Shown piece by piece: positions 34,703 through 46,278 of a stretch of DNA of 64,000 nucleotides (position 1 is its first letter; every line of letters begins with the position of its first letter). The translations under genes were made by a program, and so were the position numbers. The notes below the pieces were generated by a model. The model was not told where the DNA came from, searched no databases, and saw nothing but the letters and a program-made list of their open reading frames with translations. Source of the DNA: Rutstroemia sp. NJR-2017a BVV2. Lineage: Eukaryota > Ascomycota > Leotiomycetes > Helotiales > Rutstroemiaceae. The stretch covers positions 248,001-312,000 of the forward strand of contig NJPS01000030.1 of the NCBI GenBank assembly GCA_002946415.1, written 5' to 3'.

Positions 34703-36301
34703 TATGAAAAGGCACTCCGATGAAAGAAGCTAAAAGAAGTGATCTTGTTGTTGGTTGTAAGTTTTGTTATGACCTGAGAAAGCCAAGGAGTGCTGGAAGG
34801 TGAAGAAAGTTTAAGTTGCGAGCTGAATAGAATGGGTTGACGATCTTTATAGATGAGAGTGCAATGAAGTTCTTCGGTCTGAAATATTTGACCGTCTTTG
34901 CATACCCAAGGTCGAAAAGAATGTGATGTTGTTCTAAACACTCTGTTCGGAAGTATGAATCCCGAAAGTCGAAGTTCAAGTAATGCGAAGTCGGGACGAA
35001 ACCTCGTGCTCACAATCCAGTTTTGGCGAACTCGATAAACAAGGTGTGCAAGCGGATATGTATCAAGAATCTCTCATCAGGAGGAGTACAGCCAACACTT
35101 CATGAGCGTACCAACCAGAAACTTGGGTTGCTGCGGTGATTGACGTTGGGAAGAGAGGTAAAATTTCCAAGAAGTGACGGCAAGCAAAATTGAGCACTAG
35201 GGCCGATTCACTATTGGGAACTTACAAAGAGTTGATTGGAAGACACAATAATGTGCCCAAAATTCTTTAAGTCCTCTCTGTCATATATTTGGCATGGAAA
35301 ATGATGAATTATATCTTATTATTTCACTACCGCCTTCACGGAATCGGTCTTCTCTAAGGACTTGGAGATTACAGTATACAGCCAGTGATGGTTATATCAT
35401 GATGGGCACTGGCCGTAGAAACTGTGAACTGCTGGTAAAAGATGATACCCATAGAGAACATCCACTGACGATGTCGACGACAGCCTCACCCCGATGGATC
35501 AACGACCGCTTGGAAACACAGCAGATTCATAGCTGGTCCTGAATAGGTGCGCTTCATAGATCGTTCATAACAACGGTACATCCTATGATGCTGAGCTTCT
35601 TTACAATCTATCGAATGATCCATACAGAGCCAGGAAATCATCAACAAACCCATCAGTCCTTCCAGCCCGGCCTATAATGAATGACCTATTACGAGGCGCA
35701 TCTTACATACACCCTCCCGATCGGTATCGATATACTACGATTAACCCACCCAGCTTCATCTAAGATCACTTTTGTGCCGTGTACTATGCTTGGAGGCGCG
35801 ATCAGAGAAAACGTACGTCTAGCCCTTCGCAACGACAATGCTCTTCGACAAGGTTGGTGAGGTGATTGATAAGCACCGCACAATTAGAGTCAAATATCGT
35901 CAGGTCCACCACAATGACAGACAGAAATTGAGATAGATAGAAAGCATCCAGTTTAACGCAGGAGTTCTATAAATTCTATGATGTTTCCGAGGGTGTCTTA
36001 CTTAGATTGTCTTGAAGGGCGTCAGTTGTCGTTAAGAACCACACTCTAATTCAGGCTAGCTCGGACGTCATACTTGGGCCAGTACAGTAGGAGCGGAGTT
36101 AATTAAAGCATGCGCTTCAAGGCAAGCTGAGTAAGTGTAACCATCCTCAACAATCCCCTCTTTCTGTATGAAACCCCGCCTTTCATATGTACAGTACTTT
36201 ATGCCTAGGTAACTTAGTCTCGGCAATCAAAAGTATTTCTACCCATATCCCCGACACCATCCCTTCACACTTCAAGCCTGCCATTCCTAACCTCGTCCAC
36301 G
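34703..36301. promoter_or_regulatory. Divergent region C2H2 gene / epoxide hydrolase (1.6 kb)
   Basis: No supported gene. Short frames (82 codons at 35294 +, 64 codons at 35689 -) have no resemblance to known proteins. It should contain both promoters. Confidence 0.4.
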
Positions 36302-37725
36302 ATGGCACCAGAACCATATCAGATATCGGTTCCTCAGTCGCAAATTGACTCATTGAAGACTAAACTCTCCTACGCGACATTTCCAGACGAGCTGCCTCAA
36401 TCCGGATGGGACCTGGGTGTTCCATTGGCCGATGTTAAACGTCTTGCTAAAGTATGGGAGCAATGGGATTGGCGCGAAGCCGAGTCACGTTTAAATCGTG
36501 TGCCACAGTTTCATACACCGATTAATGTAAATGGGTTTGGAGACTTGGACATCCATTTCGTGTGGCAGAAGAGTCCGGTGAAGGAAGCTATCCCACTACT
36601 ATTTGTGCATGGCTGTGAGTTTACACCCCATATTCAAGCACCAATGGTGTGATAGGAAGAATTCCGTGACATCCGAGATTGATAGAATTGCAGGGCCGGG
36701 ATCTTTCGTTGAAGTCTTACACTTACTTCCGCTGCTGTCCAAGCCAGGAGGACCTGCATTCCATATTGTAGCTCCGTCCCTTCCAAACTATGGATTCAGT
36801 GAAGGTGTCAAGAAGCGAGGGTTCGCTATTGCTCAGTATGCGGAAACCTGTCATAAGCTGATGTTGCAGCTGGGGTACGATGAATATGTCACACAGGGTG
36901 GAGACTGGGGCTTCTTCATCACAAGAGCCATTGGGAAATTGTATCCTGAGCATGTAAGTCTTGGAAACACCTTATCATCGCCGAGCAGTTTTCAGCATTT
37001 TGTTACTGACCCCTCTTAGTGTAAAGCAAGTCACGTCAATATGGTCAATAGCAAACCCTTGAGCACCACCAAGCATCCTCTTCTGGCACTTCAACATGCT
37101 TCAGTACCATATACACAAAAGGAGAAAGAAGGATTTGCACGAACCGCATGGTTCCGTGAGGAAGGTCGCGGTTATTTCGCGGAGCAGTCTACAAAGCCTC
37201 AGACTCTTGCATATGCCCTGCAAGATTCCCCAGTCGCACTTCTAGCATGGATTTACGAGAAGCTGCACGACTGGACAGACTCATACCCTTGGACAGATGA
37301 TGAAATTCTAACCTGGATTAGTATTTATCAGTTTTCGAGAGCGGGTCCTGGCGCTGCTCATAGAATCTACTATGAGGTTATGCATACAAAACCTGGTCCG
37401 GATACTGTCACAGTCAGTGAGGTACAGGATTATATTGAGGACGTGAAGCTGGGCCTGGCTTTCAATCCAAAGGAGCTTGTAGTTTTCCCCAAAACTTGGG
37501 GAAGGTATGTGTTCATGAATGATATAACTTACGACTGTACTAACTCCATGCAGAGCTTTAGGACCTGTTGTTTACGAGTCGGATAATGCCCATGGAGGGC
37601 ACTTCTTTGCGACTGAGAAACCCGAGCTTCTAGCTAGGGACTTGAAGAAGATGTTTGGCAAAGGAGGTGGTGCATATGGTGTGGTGAGGGGAAGAAGTGG
37701 CTACGATTATCGCGCAAGATTATAG
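36302..37725 (+). CDS. Epoxide hydrolase, alpha/beta-hydrolase fold (EHN + hydrolase)
   Basis: Four exons (36302-36614, 36694-36953, 37020-37504, 37554-37725) give 409 residues. Residues ~5-110 form the epoxide-hydrolase N-terminal lid domain (DSLKTKLSYATFPDELPQSG, DWREAESRLNRVPQF). The fold continues with the oxyanion motif HGWPGSF, which is assembled across intron 1 (codon T|GG). The nucleophile elbow is GGDWG with Asp as nucleophile, and the catalytic His is in NAHGGHF. Tyr in IYQFSRAGPGAAHRIYYEV may be a ring-opening tyrosine. It hydrates epoxides to diols and is commonly a detoxification or secondary-metabolism enzyme. It has no signal peptide, so probably cytosolic. No biosynthetic cluster is seen around it. 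Confidence 0.93.
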
Positions 37726-38708
37726 ATTGCTTTCCTGGTCATCTACTGGTGCCGAATCTAGCTATGGGACAGCACTTAGGGGGTTCGTTAATTCAGAGAC
37801 CAACTGTTGGTCCTCAGGGTTTATTTTCATGTTTAGCCCATATGAGAGGACTCCAAATGCAGAGTAGTAGGTTGATGGTTTGTCATCTCTCAGATTGGAA
37901 TTGAAACCAGGGTTGCTGCTATTTGTGGAACCAAGAAACATTCATCTAGATATGGAAATCTATAATTTTGTCCATTGGTTAGTATTTGTCCATTGATTAG
38001 TAGCGGCAGCAACCAACCACAAGCTCACGACAATCGCCGCGACAAATGACGTGCTTCGTAAGCAATTGATAACATCGGACTTAACAGATCTATAAAAGAA
38101 TGCAACATCCCCTGAGGCATCTCACCTCATTATCCCAATCCCGAACACATGTGTGCCTCTGCAGACGCCACGAGTAGAAAGTCGGGCTGTCAGACTGTCC
38201 GCAGAAGGTCGCCCGGAACGAGATTCCCCCGCCGACCCGACCTGCATCAGGCTGCATGATGGATTCTGACACCTTTCGTCCTTCCATTCTTATTCTGACA
38301 CTTTTCTGACATATGAAATGGAGATCGCAGACTCGCCGGCGTTGCGGCGGATGAAGATCGTAATGGCCCATGCAATAGCTCGAGTCTATGGGCTGCGATG
38401 GAAGAATGTATGATTGACCGGCGACTTTCTGGCGATCGGAGCAATCAAATGTCCGTGTGGACTGCTCTAGGTTACCGGGCCGGCGCTCTGGACTGGACCT
38501 AAGGGGCAGGAACGAACGAGCGAGACCAAACGTCACATTGTGGTAGGTAGAATTTAGGTAGGTGGGTGGATTCTTTTTCAGGCTGAGGAGATTTTGCTAT
38601 TTCTTCAAAATTGCATCGTTTCCCCTCATCTTTTCTGCAACAGAATACAATTCATTCAATCGAACACTACAACGCCACAGCACATCTTCAAAGCAAACGT
38701 CATACACA
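37726..38708. other. Intergenic region, epoxide hydrolase 3' end and MAPEG promoter
   Basis: 983 bp between two + strand genes. A 148-codon frame at 38090-38536 (-) lacks any family resemblance and is likely chance. The last 100 bp are C- and A-rich with few G, like a fungal leader. Confidence 0.4.
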
Positions 38709-39342
38709 ATGGCAACCATAACTCTTGATCCCAATTACGGGTAAGTACTTCTACCGCTTCTTTTGCTCGAATGGCATTCTCTGCAATTCCTACCTTCATC
38801 CCTTCGAACGACCAGAAGAACAGCTAGCTAATAGTGAAATCTCCCACCACAACAGCTATGTCATCCTCGCAGCCACCTCGACCTTCTTCTTCAACACCAT
38901 CCATGGCTTCAACACCGGCGCCTACCGCAAAGCCGCCAAAGTAGACTACCCCGCCGCCTACGCCCCAGATTCGCGCACCGACGCCGAAGCCCATCGATTC
39001 AAGTACGTTTTTCGTTCTTCCAGTCGTCTCCTTCCCTCTTCCAGCTCACAAACTAACCTAACCCCTCGCAGCTGCGCCCAACGCGCGCACTCCAACTACA
39101 CCGAGAACCACGTCTCCGCGGTCCTGCCGCTCTTGATCGCAGGCACCAAGTTCCCGTTGACGGCTGCGGCTATGGGCGGTGCTTGGACCGTCTCCAGGTA
39201 CTTGTATATGCGGGGATATAGCCAGGGAGGCGAGGGTGGGAAGGGGAGGTATAAGGGGATTTACTTCTGGTTGTTTCAGATGGGGTTGATGGGGATGGCG
39301 GGGTGGGTGGGTGTGGATATGATTTTGCAGGGGATGAAGTAG
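38709..39342 (+). CDS. MAPEG-family membrane protein (microsomal GST 3-like)
   Basis: Three exons (38709-38740, 38856-39002, 39072-39342) give 149 residues, the family length. The start MATITLDPNYGYVILAATST leads into the first membrane helix. The loop RFNCAQRAHSNYTENHVSAV carries the conserved MAPEG motif with the active-site-loop residues NCAQRAHSNYTEN. Two to three more membrane helices follow (PLLIAGTKFPLTAAAMGGAW and GLMGMAGWVGVDMIL). Proteins of this type have glutathione transferase/peroxidase activity toward lipid hydroperoxides in the ER. Both intron junctions split codons and rebuild GYV and FNC. No C-terminal ER signal is evident. Confidence 0.92.
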
Positions 39343-39700
39343 ATGGGTGAGAGTAGTGAGATGGGGGGGTGGTTACGGGGAAGGCGAAATTGGGGGTCTA
39401 TAGATTAAGTGGAAGTGCAGGAGAATTGTATGATATGGTGCGGTTAGAGAGAAGATGACTTTTGACTTTTGAGTGCAGGTGTGCAAGAGAGCGCATAGAA
39501 TCAGGCTTTATGTTCAATCAATATACCACGAAAAAGCAAGTTCAAGTCAGTCGGAGTGCTTCAATGCTGAGCATGGTTATTGATATTATATAATCAAAAT
39601 GCAGCGCTCCAAAACGCCAAATGCTACTGATATGCCCAATTACTTCCCACATATCATATATTCAAATGCCCTCAGCACCGCCCTCCTAGGATATTTAAAC
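39343..39700. other. Convergent 3' region between MAPEG gene and polymerase X gene
   Basis: 358 bp of mostly G-rich then AT-rich sequence. No gene is supported. Contains the terminators of both flanking genes. Confidence 0.35.
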
Positions 39701-41632
39701 CTACCCCGTACACCTCTCCCACGGCTCCCTCCACTCCAACCCACACATCTCAAAAACTTTCATCTCCTTCTCCCTCAACTTCCCCTCCCCCCAGCCCACC
39801 ACGTCCCTCTCCAAATCCAACCACTCCCCATCCCTACGATCCCTCATCCCACTACTATCAAACTTCCAATCCTTCACCTTCCTCACGTACCTCCTCAAAT
39901 CCCTCTGAAACGTCGTTCCCCCCGACCACCCCAAAATCCCACACCCCGCCGTCTTCCACGGCGTAATAATGATATCCACTCTCCTGTGTATATTCGGATT
40001 CTTCTCATGCTTCGTAGCATCATACCTTATGTCCCGCCACACCACCAGCGCCTTATCCATGGTGTCAAATCCCGTCCCCGACGGCCGCGGAGACTTATAC
40101 GCCACGGGCGCTTGTCCGCGCTGCGAGTTCGCGAGGGAGTGCTGTAACACATTCGTCACCCATCCGATCTCCTCCAAGCGGTCTGTAATCAGCGGGACGA
40201 AGTTCAGCGTGGCTTCCGCGTCGGGATGCGTAAGCATGATGTCGACGTCGCCGCTGAAGGGCTTTCCCCGGCGGTGGCCGCCTACAATAACCATTTGATA
40301 TCCGGGGATGATCGCATTCGCTTCTTTCAGAACCACGGCGCCGATCTCTTCCACCTCGGTTGCGGGGATGGGCGCCAGGAATTCGTCGTAGTATTTTACT
40401 CCGATCTGCTGCACGCGGGTGAGACGCTCCCAGCCGTACTCGATGATGTCGTCGCGGTCGCGCCAGCCGCGGTTGTAGAACTCGCGGGCGGTGTGGTCGC
40501 CGACGCCCCAGATGTTGTAGAAGTCGAGGAGGACTTTCATGCGGGCGTCGCTTTCGACGTCGGTGACTTCGGCGAGGGTGCCGGTTTGCTGGTATTGTTG
40601 GAACAGGATCGCGGTTTTTTGGTCGCAGCCGGGGAGACGCAGGACTTCTGTTGGAGAGGTCAGTTTATAGGGGTAGGCGGCCAAGCTGGCGATTAGGGTG
40701 GAGTAGGCGCGCACGCCGATGGAGTCGCTGTTGAGTTGGCGGGCGGTTTTGATCTTCTTGAGGAGGTTGATGAACTCGTCGTTGGGGGAGTGCAGAGGAG
40801 TGGGTCGTTCGCAGGAGTAGAGTTTCGTTAGGTAGTCTGGAAGAGGGGGGAATTTCTCTGGGTCATCATGCTCGGATGTTGTTTGATGGAGCAGATTCGT
40901 TGGCCTTGTCACGCTCTTGGTGGGCTTGTGATATCTTGCATTCCCGTGCTTCATGTAAGCCGTTGATGGCGAACTCTTTGCGTCAGCAACTGCTCTTGCG
41001 AGGATATCTGAGCCACGCGATGGAGGAGAGGCATTGGTGGATATGAGGTCCTGTGCAGGTTCCTGGACTGGTCGTCCTTCATACACTAGATATCCGTCCA
41101 TGGGTAGTAACTTTCCAGCTTTGACAGAATCATAATACCAATCGACTTTCAAGACTTTGAAAGTTCTGATCTTCTCCAGATCTTTCTTGGCTTGCGACAG
41201 AGTACTAGGCTCTGTCGATGACTTCAACTTTTTCCTCGCTGGACCCTCTTCGCTCTCCGTCCCTGATGCCGTTCCATCCTCCGTGCTACTACAATCCAGA
41301 TTAATGACTTCTTTTCCTTCCGAGATTTCTATTTTCGCTCGCTTTCCGTCCCTAGTTTTCCTCTTCCCGCCAGACACCGCTTGCGCCCCACTTTCCTTTT
41401 TCTCTCCCTCCTTTTCTAGCGACTCGACATCAATTGTCGTCATTTTCAATCTTCTCAACTCCATTGCCACTCTTGGTTTCCTTCCAATCTTTCCCACTGC
41501 AATCTCAGCTTCATGGATATTGTATCTCAATGCGCCGATTTTCTCTAGTTCTTCTTCCAAGGCATGTCTTTCTTTGCTGTCAAAGAGGAATTCAAAGACA
41601 TACATAGGCGGAAATGGCAGATTGGAGGCCAT
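39701..41632 (-). CDS. POL4: Family X DNA polymerase (Pol4 / Pol lambda-mu-like) with BRCT domain
   Basis: A single exon gives 643 residues from MASNLPFPPMYVFEFLFDSK. An N-terminal BRCT-like region (ending TFKVLKVDWYYDSVKAGKLL near residue 180) includes a basic Ser/Lys-rich insert. After a Ser/Pro linker come the polymerase domains from ~270: helix-hairpin-helix elements (LPGCDQKTAILFQQY; IWGVGDHTAREFYNRGW), and the palm with GGHRRGKPFSGDVDIMLTHP, whose two Asp are catalytic. The third Asp is in RRVDIIITPW. These enzymes fill gaps in base excision and end joining. The long insertion LTHPDAEATLNF to PSGTGFD in the palm is typical of Pol mu/Pol4 rather than Pol beta, so Pol4 is my best guess. 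Convergent with the MAPEG gene. Confidence 0.9.
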   Translation of the reverse strand: MASNLPFPPMYVFEFLFDSKERHALEEELEKIGALRYNIHEAEIAVGKIGRKPRVAMELRRLKMTTIDVESLEKEGEKKESGAQAVSGGKRKTRDGKRAKIEISEGKEVINLDCSSTEDGTASGTESEEGPARKKLKSSTEPSTLSQAKKDLEKIRTFKVLKVDWYYDSVKAGKLLPMDGYLVYEGRPVQEPAQDLISTNASPPSRGSDILARAVADAKSSPSTAYMKHGNARYHKPTKSVTRPTNLLHQTTSEHDDPEKFPPLPDYLTKLYSCERPTPLHSPNDEFINLLKKIKTARQLNSDSIGVRAYSTLIASLAAYPYKLTSPTEVLRLPGCDQKTAILFQQYQQTGTLAEVTDVESDARMKVLLDFYNIWGVGDHTAREFYNRGWRDRDDIIEYGWERLTRVQQIGVKYYDEFLAPIPATEVEEIGAVVLKEANAIIPGYQMVIVGGHRRGKPFSGDVDIMLTHPDAEATLNFVPLITDRLEEIGWVTNVLQHSLANSQRGQAPVAYKSPRPSGTGFDTMDKALVVWRDIRYDATKHEKNPNIHRRVDIIITPWKTAGCGILGWSGGTTFQRDLRRYVRKVKDWKFDSSGMRDRRDGEWLDLERDVVGWGEGKLREKEMKVFEMCGLEWREPWERCTG

Positions 41633-42137
41633 TTTGAACAAGAACTGTCTTGATGGGAGTTACAGTCTGGCTAAAGAGGTTGGCGAGCTTTTTTTATCTC
41701 TAGGGCTCGTAGAAATGAATGTATACACCTAGTACTACGGCACGTACCTCCATTCAATCCCACGGCAGTCGTACAAGGTATGGTGTATATAGTTTCACGT
41801 AGTATAGCGAGAAATCGTATGTATACATGTTTCGTATCCAGTAGATATATTGGAGGAAGGTTGGATGATGACAATACTATTTCGTAAACTGCAGGTTGAA
41901 AGAATGATGTCTGAAGTGGCTACCAGCCCAGGGTTTAATTTGTATGACGATATGGGCCGGCGTTTTCAGGCACAGATCACCACAAGCCACTTCAAAGGAA
42001 AAGACGACCGCTGAGGCTGCATTGAATTTTTTAAAACCATAAAGCAGTTCTGGTAGGCTTTTTATTTGTATCATTATTAGAATTAATTATTGGGGCATCA
42101 TGCAGAATTCCTCCAAAAGGTAATGGCTTAAATTCAC
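41633..42137. other. Intergenic region, SRP receptor beta 3' end and Pol4 promoter
   Basis: 505 bp between two - strand genes. It contains AT-rich sequence and no supported gene. The Pol4 leader is rich in pyrimidine/TATA-like strings on the coding strand. Confidence 0.35.
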
Positions 42138-43092
42138 TTATAATCTGTCCGCTACCCACCTCCACCAGGACTCGGTAGACGCTCCATCAGCACCGAGGAC
42201 ATTCCCACCAGCTACTTCAACGGAAATATCGAATTCTTCCATTTGCGAAAACTTGAAGTCCTCGGATCCCATCTCGCCAAGCCAATCGTCCTTTTCTTCA
42301 CCCTGTTCATCTCCCAGTCCAACTCCAGAGTCAAGCAAGCCTTTCGACCTCGACACTCTGACTTTGGTAATCTCGCGCTCAAGACTGCTCTTGACTAATG
42401 CAGCTGGAAGTGCAGTGAAGAGATCCATCTTGTTGGCTGCAATGAGAATTGGTAATTCTTTGGGTGCTTTTGAAGACTTTCCTTCGCCCATAAGCTTTTG
42501 CATCACAATCAGTAAATCGTGGAGGTAATCCGCCGCTTCCCTCAGACCCTCTTCCCCAGCTCCCAATGTGGTAGCATCGACTACAAATATGACGCCGCGT
42601 AGATTTGAAGTATTTGTAACATTTTGGAATGCATGATGCCTGAGTTTTCCATGGCCGGGTGTATCCACAAGGAGGAACTTCTTGTGAACTTGGTTTGTGG
42701 GATCGTTGACTGAGCGGTACTTGTTAGAAGCAGCGACTGTGTCAACTGGTAGAGAACATTCGGCAGTCAGAGGGGCTTGCGACGTATGTGTCGTTGCGGG
42801 TTTGTTCTCGCGTTCGAACTATGAGCGCTCATTAGTGCTTGAAAATGTGTAGTCGATTTCCGCAGAGATCTGTTCTTTTCATTGGTTGTTAGCTTACCAG
42901 AGTAAGAAGCGCCGTCTTTCCTGAGCCGCTTGGGCCGATTAATAAAATGGAAGGAAGCGTTGTGAGACCACTAGCACGGAACACTACAGTGTGAAGGAAG
43001 ATAGGTATTGAAAGGGCGAGTATGATGGCAATTGCTAGACCCAAGGGTGAGGGGTCCAGCACAAGATGCACCCATTCTTTGATCGACGACAT
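42138..43092 (-). CDS. SRP102: Signal recognition particle receptor subunit beta
   Basis: Two exons (43092-42898, 42818-42138) give 291 residues. Residues ~18-40 are one membrane segment (LAIAIILALSIPIFLHTVVF) that anchors the protein in the ER. The small GTPase domain follows: G1 ILLIGPSGSGKTALLTL, G3 FLLVDTPGHGKL, G4 IAANKMDL. Between G3 and G4 is LRGVIFVVDATTL. The C-terminal part has a longer acidic insert (DEQGEEKDDWLGEMGSED) than in mammals. It holds the SRP receptor alpha chain at the ER and regulates cargo handover. The intron splits the P-loop region from the effector loop (ALLTL|FEREN). Divergent from akr1, with an 8-bp repeat between them. Confidence 0.94.
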
Positions 43093-43784
43093 GAGCGCGG
43101 ATGGATGAATGGATGCCCTATCGTTGACTCTGGACCAGAAGAGCAGTTGAAGGAATCCTAAGACCAAGGAACATGAAGAAGGTTGAGAAGCCGACGATGG
43201 TCTGATGGTCTGATGGTCTTCCGCAGATATGGATATGCAAGCCAAGTCTCGGTACAGTGTAACTTACAAGGCTCTGAGAAATAAATTTGGTAGTGGCTGG
43301 GTGGCTACGTGCATCATGGGAGGATCCACCCGGTGAGCTGTGCGAAGTTGCGAGGTTGCGAGGTTGCGAGGTTGCGTTGAGCTGCGGGCGGCCTTCAAGT
43401 TCCAGAAGGCGCGTGGGAGGAGCCACGGAGCGTAAAAATACTTTACCAATCAGATGCCTGTCACCGCCTCTGTAAGGAGAAAAGTCCAACGATTTAGAGT
43501 TATCACACCAGAAACTCAGCCGCGCATCAGATAGAGGTCAAGGGTCCCTTACGGTAATAATAATAAGCAGTTTTCCAGGTTGAAGCCACTGATACACAAC
43601 TCATCAGCTTCGCAGGATCCTTCACAACCCTCCTTCTCCTTTCTTCATTTAATTGTCGATGTTAAAATTTGTGATCGATATGTTTATGTTGTCTGAAGAC
43701 TTGTGATTGACGATTGAAGGCCCCGACGAAGTTTTGAAGACGATTGATCTGCTACTATTCTGCGAACCGCCGAGGATTTAGAGA
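43093..43784. promoter_or_regulatory. Divergent promoter region SRP receptor beta / akr1
   Basis: 692 bp with no supported gene. It carries the 8-bp tandem repeat at 43342-43376. An in-frame extension of the SRP receptor beta frame upstream of its ATG exists but has no ATG start, so it was not used. Confidence 0.45.
43342..43376. repeat. Tandem repeat, 8 bp x 4 (GCGAGGTT)
   Basis: Units GCGAAGTT and three exact GCGAGGTT, followed by GCG. They sit ~250 bp upstream of the SRP receptor beta ATG and ~410 bp upstream of akr1. Their function is unknown. Confidence 0.85.
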
Positions 43785-46278
43785 ATGGCACCTGGAGATG
43801 CAAATTTGTCATCGGCGAGTGAACCCACGCAGAAGAATTCCCTGGTAATGCCGACTGGCAAATCGAAAGCCGTTGCACCGAAACTGAGCGACAAGAACAA
43901 CGTAGAACTCGGCGACATGTCTGGATCGGATCAGCCTGCAGCCAAGAATGTGGACGTAATGCAACTGGCGCGGCTGGGGGATGTCCCAGCCATGGAGAAG
44001 CTTTTCAAAGAGGGTGCATATGATGCTAGTTATTGCGACGGAGAGGGGATTACGCCCTTACATGTTCGACCCCAACATCTTGTCACAGAGGACTATAATA
44101 GCTAACGAATCAAACAGTGGGCTGCTATAAACAATCAATACGCTATGTGTCAGTTCTTACTGAATGCCGGAGCAGATGTCAACAAGAAGGGAGGAGAATC
44201 GGTGGCTACACCTGCGATGTGGGCGGCGCAGCGATGCCATTACTATACTGTTAATTTATTACTGGAGCACGGCGCAGACCCGCTCTTGACCGATGTTCAA
44301 GGCTACAACATTCTGCATCTGGCTTTATTCGAAGGGAACATCTTCCAACTCGTCCTATTACTGCATCAGAACATCTCCGTCGATGTAACCGATACCCAAG
44401 GCCACACATGTTTGATGTGGGCTGCGTACAAGGGATACCCGAATTGCGTGGATTTGTTCCTAAGATGGGGGGCGGATGTGCATGCTGCAGACGAGACTGG
44501 ATTCACAGCACTACATTGGGCGCTCGTGAAGGGTAATCAAGGATGCATACAGAAGTTGATCGAGTATGGCGCGGACAGATTTGCTGAAACTCAGACCGGT
44601 AAAACGCCAGCTCTCACTGCCGAAGAGATGAAAACCGAGACGATATGGCATAAAGCTTTGACAGAATGTGGTTACGAGGAAGATGCCATGCCACGCGTCA
44701 TCAATTTTCCATTCTCTTCATACCTATTGAAGGATAAGCGCAGCTTTATGAACAAATTCTTCTTTCTGTGGCCATTTGTGATTATCTGGGTCATGATCAT
44801 GATCAGCAGTCAGATGGTTGTTTTTGCTGGTGTTCCGATTGCTCTATTCGCGGGCTACTCCTTGCAATGGCTTGCACAGCAGGTATTGGAGTATGCGCCT
44901 TCGGATATGAGGCATTTGCACAAGACGGTATGTCCGGTCCATATCCTGAGCACTACACATGTTCCAGGAGCTAATATTTGTGTTTCTAGCCCTGGCTTGC
45001 GGGAATTTTCGCAGGCACCCTATTCTGGGCCGGACTCAGATGGGTGACGCTCATTTTACCAAGTTTGTTAACCAGCATCACTTGTTGCGCATTTGCTAAC
45101 ATTTTTAGGGACTTTTGCGACCTATCCAATCTCAAATGTTGTATTTCTCGCATTTTATAGTCTCTGTGGATATTTCTACGTCTGTGCTATGAATTATGAA
45201 CCGGGATTCGTGCCGAAGCTTGGCGGCCTGACACAGCAAAAGGCTGTGATTGACGAGCTTTTGAGTCTGTGGAAATTTGATGACCAAAACTTCTGTACAA
45301 CCTGTATGGTCCGCCAGCCATTGAGAAGCAAGCATTGCAGGAGATGTAATCGCTGTGTCGCGAAGCATGACCAGTAAGTATAACTTTTGCACCTCACAAT
45401 TTGAACTTCGCTAACCTGATAAAAAAGCCACTGCCCCTGGATTAACAATTGCGTTGGTGTCAACAACCACAGACACTTCTTCCTGTATTTGGTAACCTTG
45501 GAGCTCGGAATAATTTTCCTTGTACGATTGACCATAGGATGTAAGTATTAATGCAGGTTTCACCGGAGTATTCTCTGACATTTACCTAGATTATGAAGGC
45601 CTCACTGGAAAAGAAAAGACCGAGTGCAACATTCTTTCGCCAGCCCTATGCGGAATTGTAAACGAAGATTCGTTTACGTTGGTTCTGGTCCTCTGGGCCG
45701 TAATGCAACTAACCTGGGTGACTATGCTTATGTTTGTACAACTCATCCAAATCTCAAGAGCCATGACAACATGGGAGAACATGCGCGGCACACAGACCGG
45801 AGGCAAGGCGTCTCAAGCCATAACTTCAGCACTTACCACAGGCGCTACCACTCGAGCCGGCTCCCAGCTTGGTAACGATGGTCGCGGCCCCGATCCTGCA
45901 CTGCCACCCACCCACGCCCATGACGGCCACGGCCACCACCACCACGGCGCCAAACAAGGCTGTCTCGCTCAATGGAAAAAGCTCCTCGGCGTCGATACCT
46001 TTGTAGAAACGGCATTCCACGGCTACGAAGGAAGCAAGAACCGGTCAAGACGACACCAAAACCCTTTCTCCCGCGGATGCGTGGCCAACTGTAAAGATTT
46101 CTGGTGCGATCCCGCGCCCGTGTTCGGGAAGAGAGAAAATGGTTCGGCGATGCTTGGTGGTCAGCCCGTCAATTATACGAAGATGTATGAGACGCCGTCG
46201 AGGATGGAGATGAGGATGAGTGGGGCCGGGGATCAGGGTGGTGCGTATCAGAGTGTGGCGGCTGAGGAGGCGGTTTAA
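43785..46278 (+). CDS. AKR1: Ankyrin-repeat DHHC palmitoyltransferase Akr1
   Basis: Six exons (43785-44063, 44118-44927, 44990-45062, 45109-45373, 45428-45540, 45590-46278) give 742 residues. About six ankyrin repeats lie at residues ~55-260 ([40 protein letters not shown]). Then come membrane segments ([15 protein letters not shown] and others). The DHHC cysteine-rich domain is [18 protein letters not shown] plus [20 protein letters not shown], with catalytic Cys in DHHC. It S-palmitoylates membrane proteins at the Golgi; in yeast Akr1 acts on casein kinases and the pheromone pathway. Intron 4 splits the second H of DHHC. Intron 1 uses an unusual GTTCGA donor and intron 3 a GTTTGT donor; both are needed for frame. 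The C-terminal tail has a His-rich stretch (HGHHHHG). Confidence 0.95.

Noticed and set aside
38090..38536. 148-codon - strand frame between the epoxide hydrolase and the MAPEG gene
   Set aside because: No family resemblance, no neighbouring splice pattern, and an Arg/Ser/Cys-rich composition unlike genes here.
43093..43245. Longer N terminus for SRP receptor beta
   Set aside because: The upstream frame is open but has no ATG; the ATG at 43092 puts the membrane segment at the expected place.
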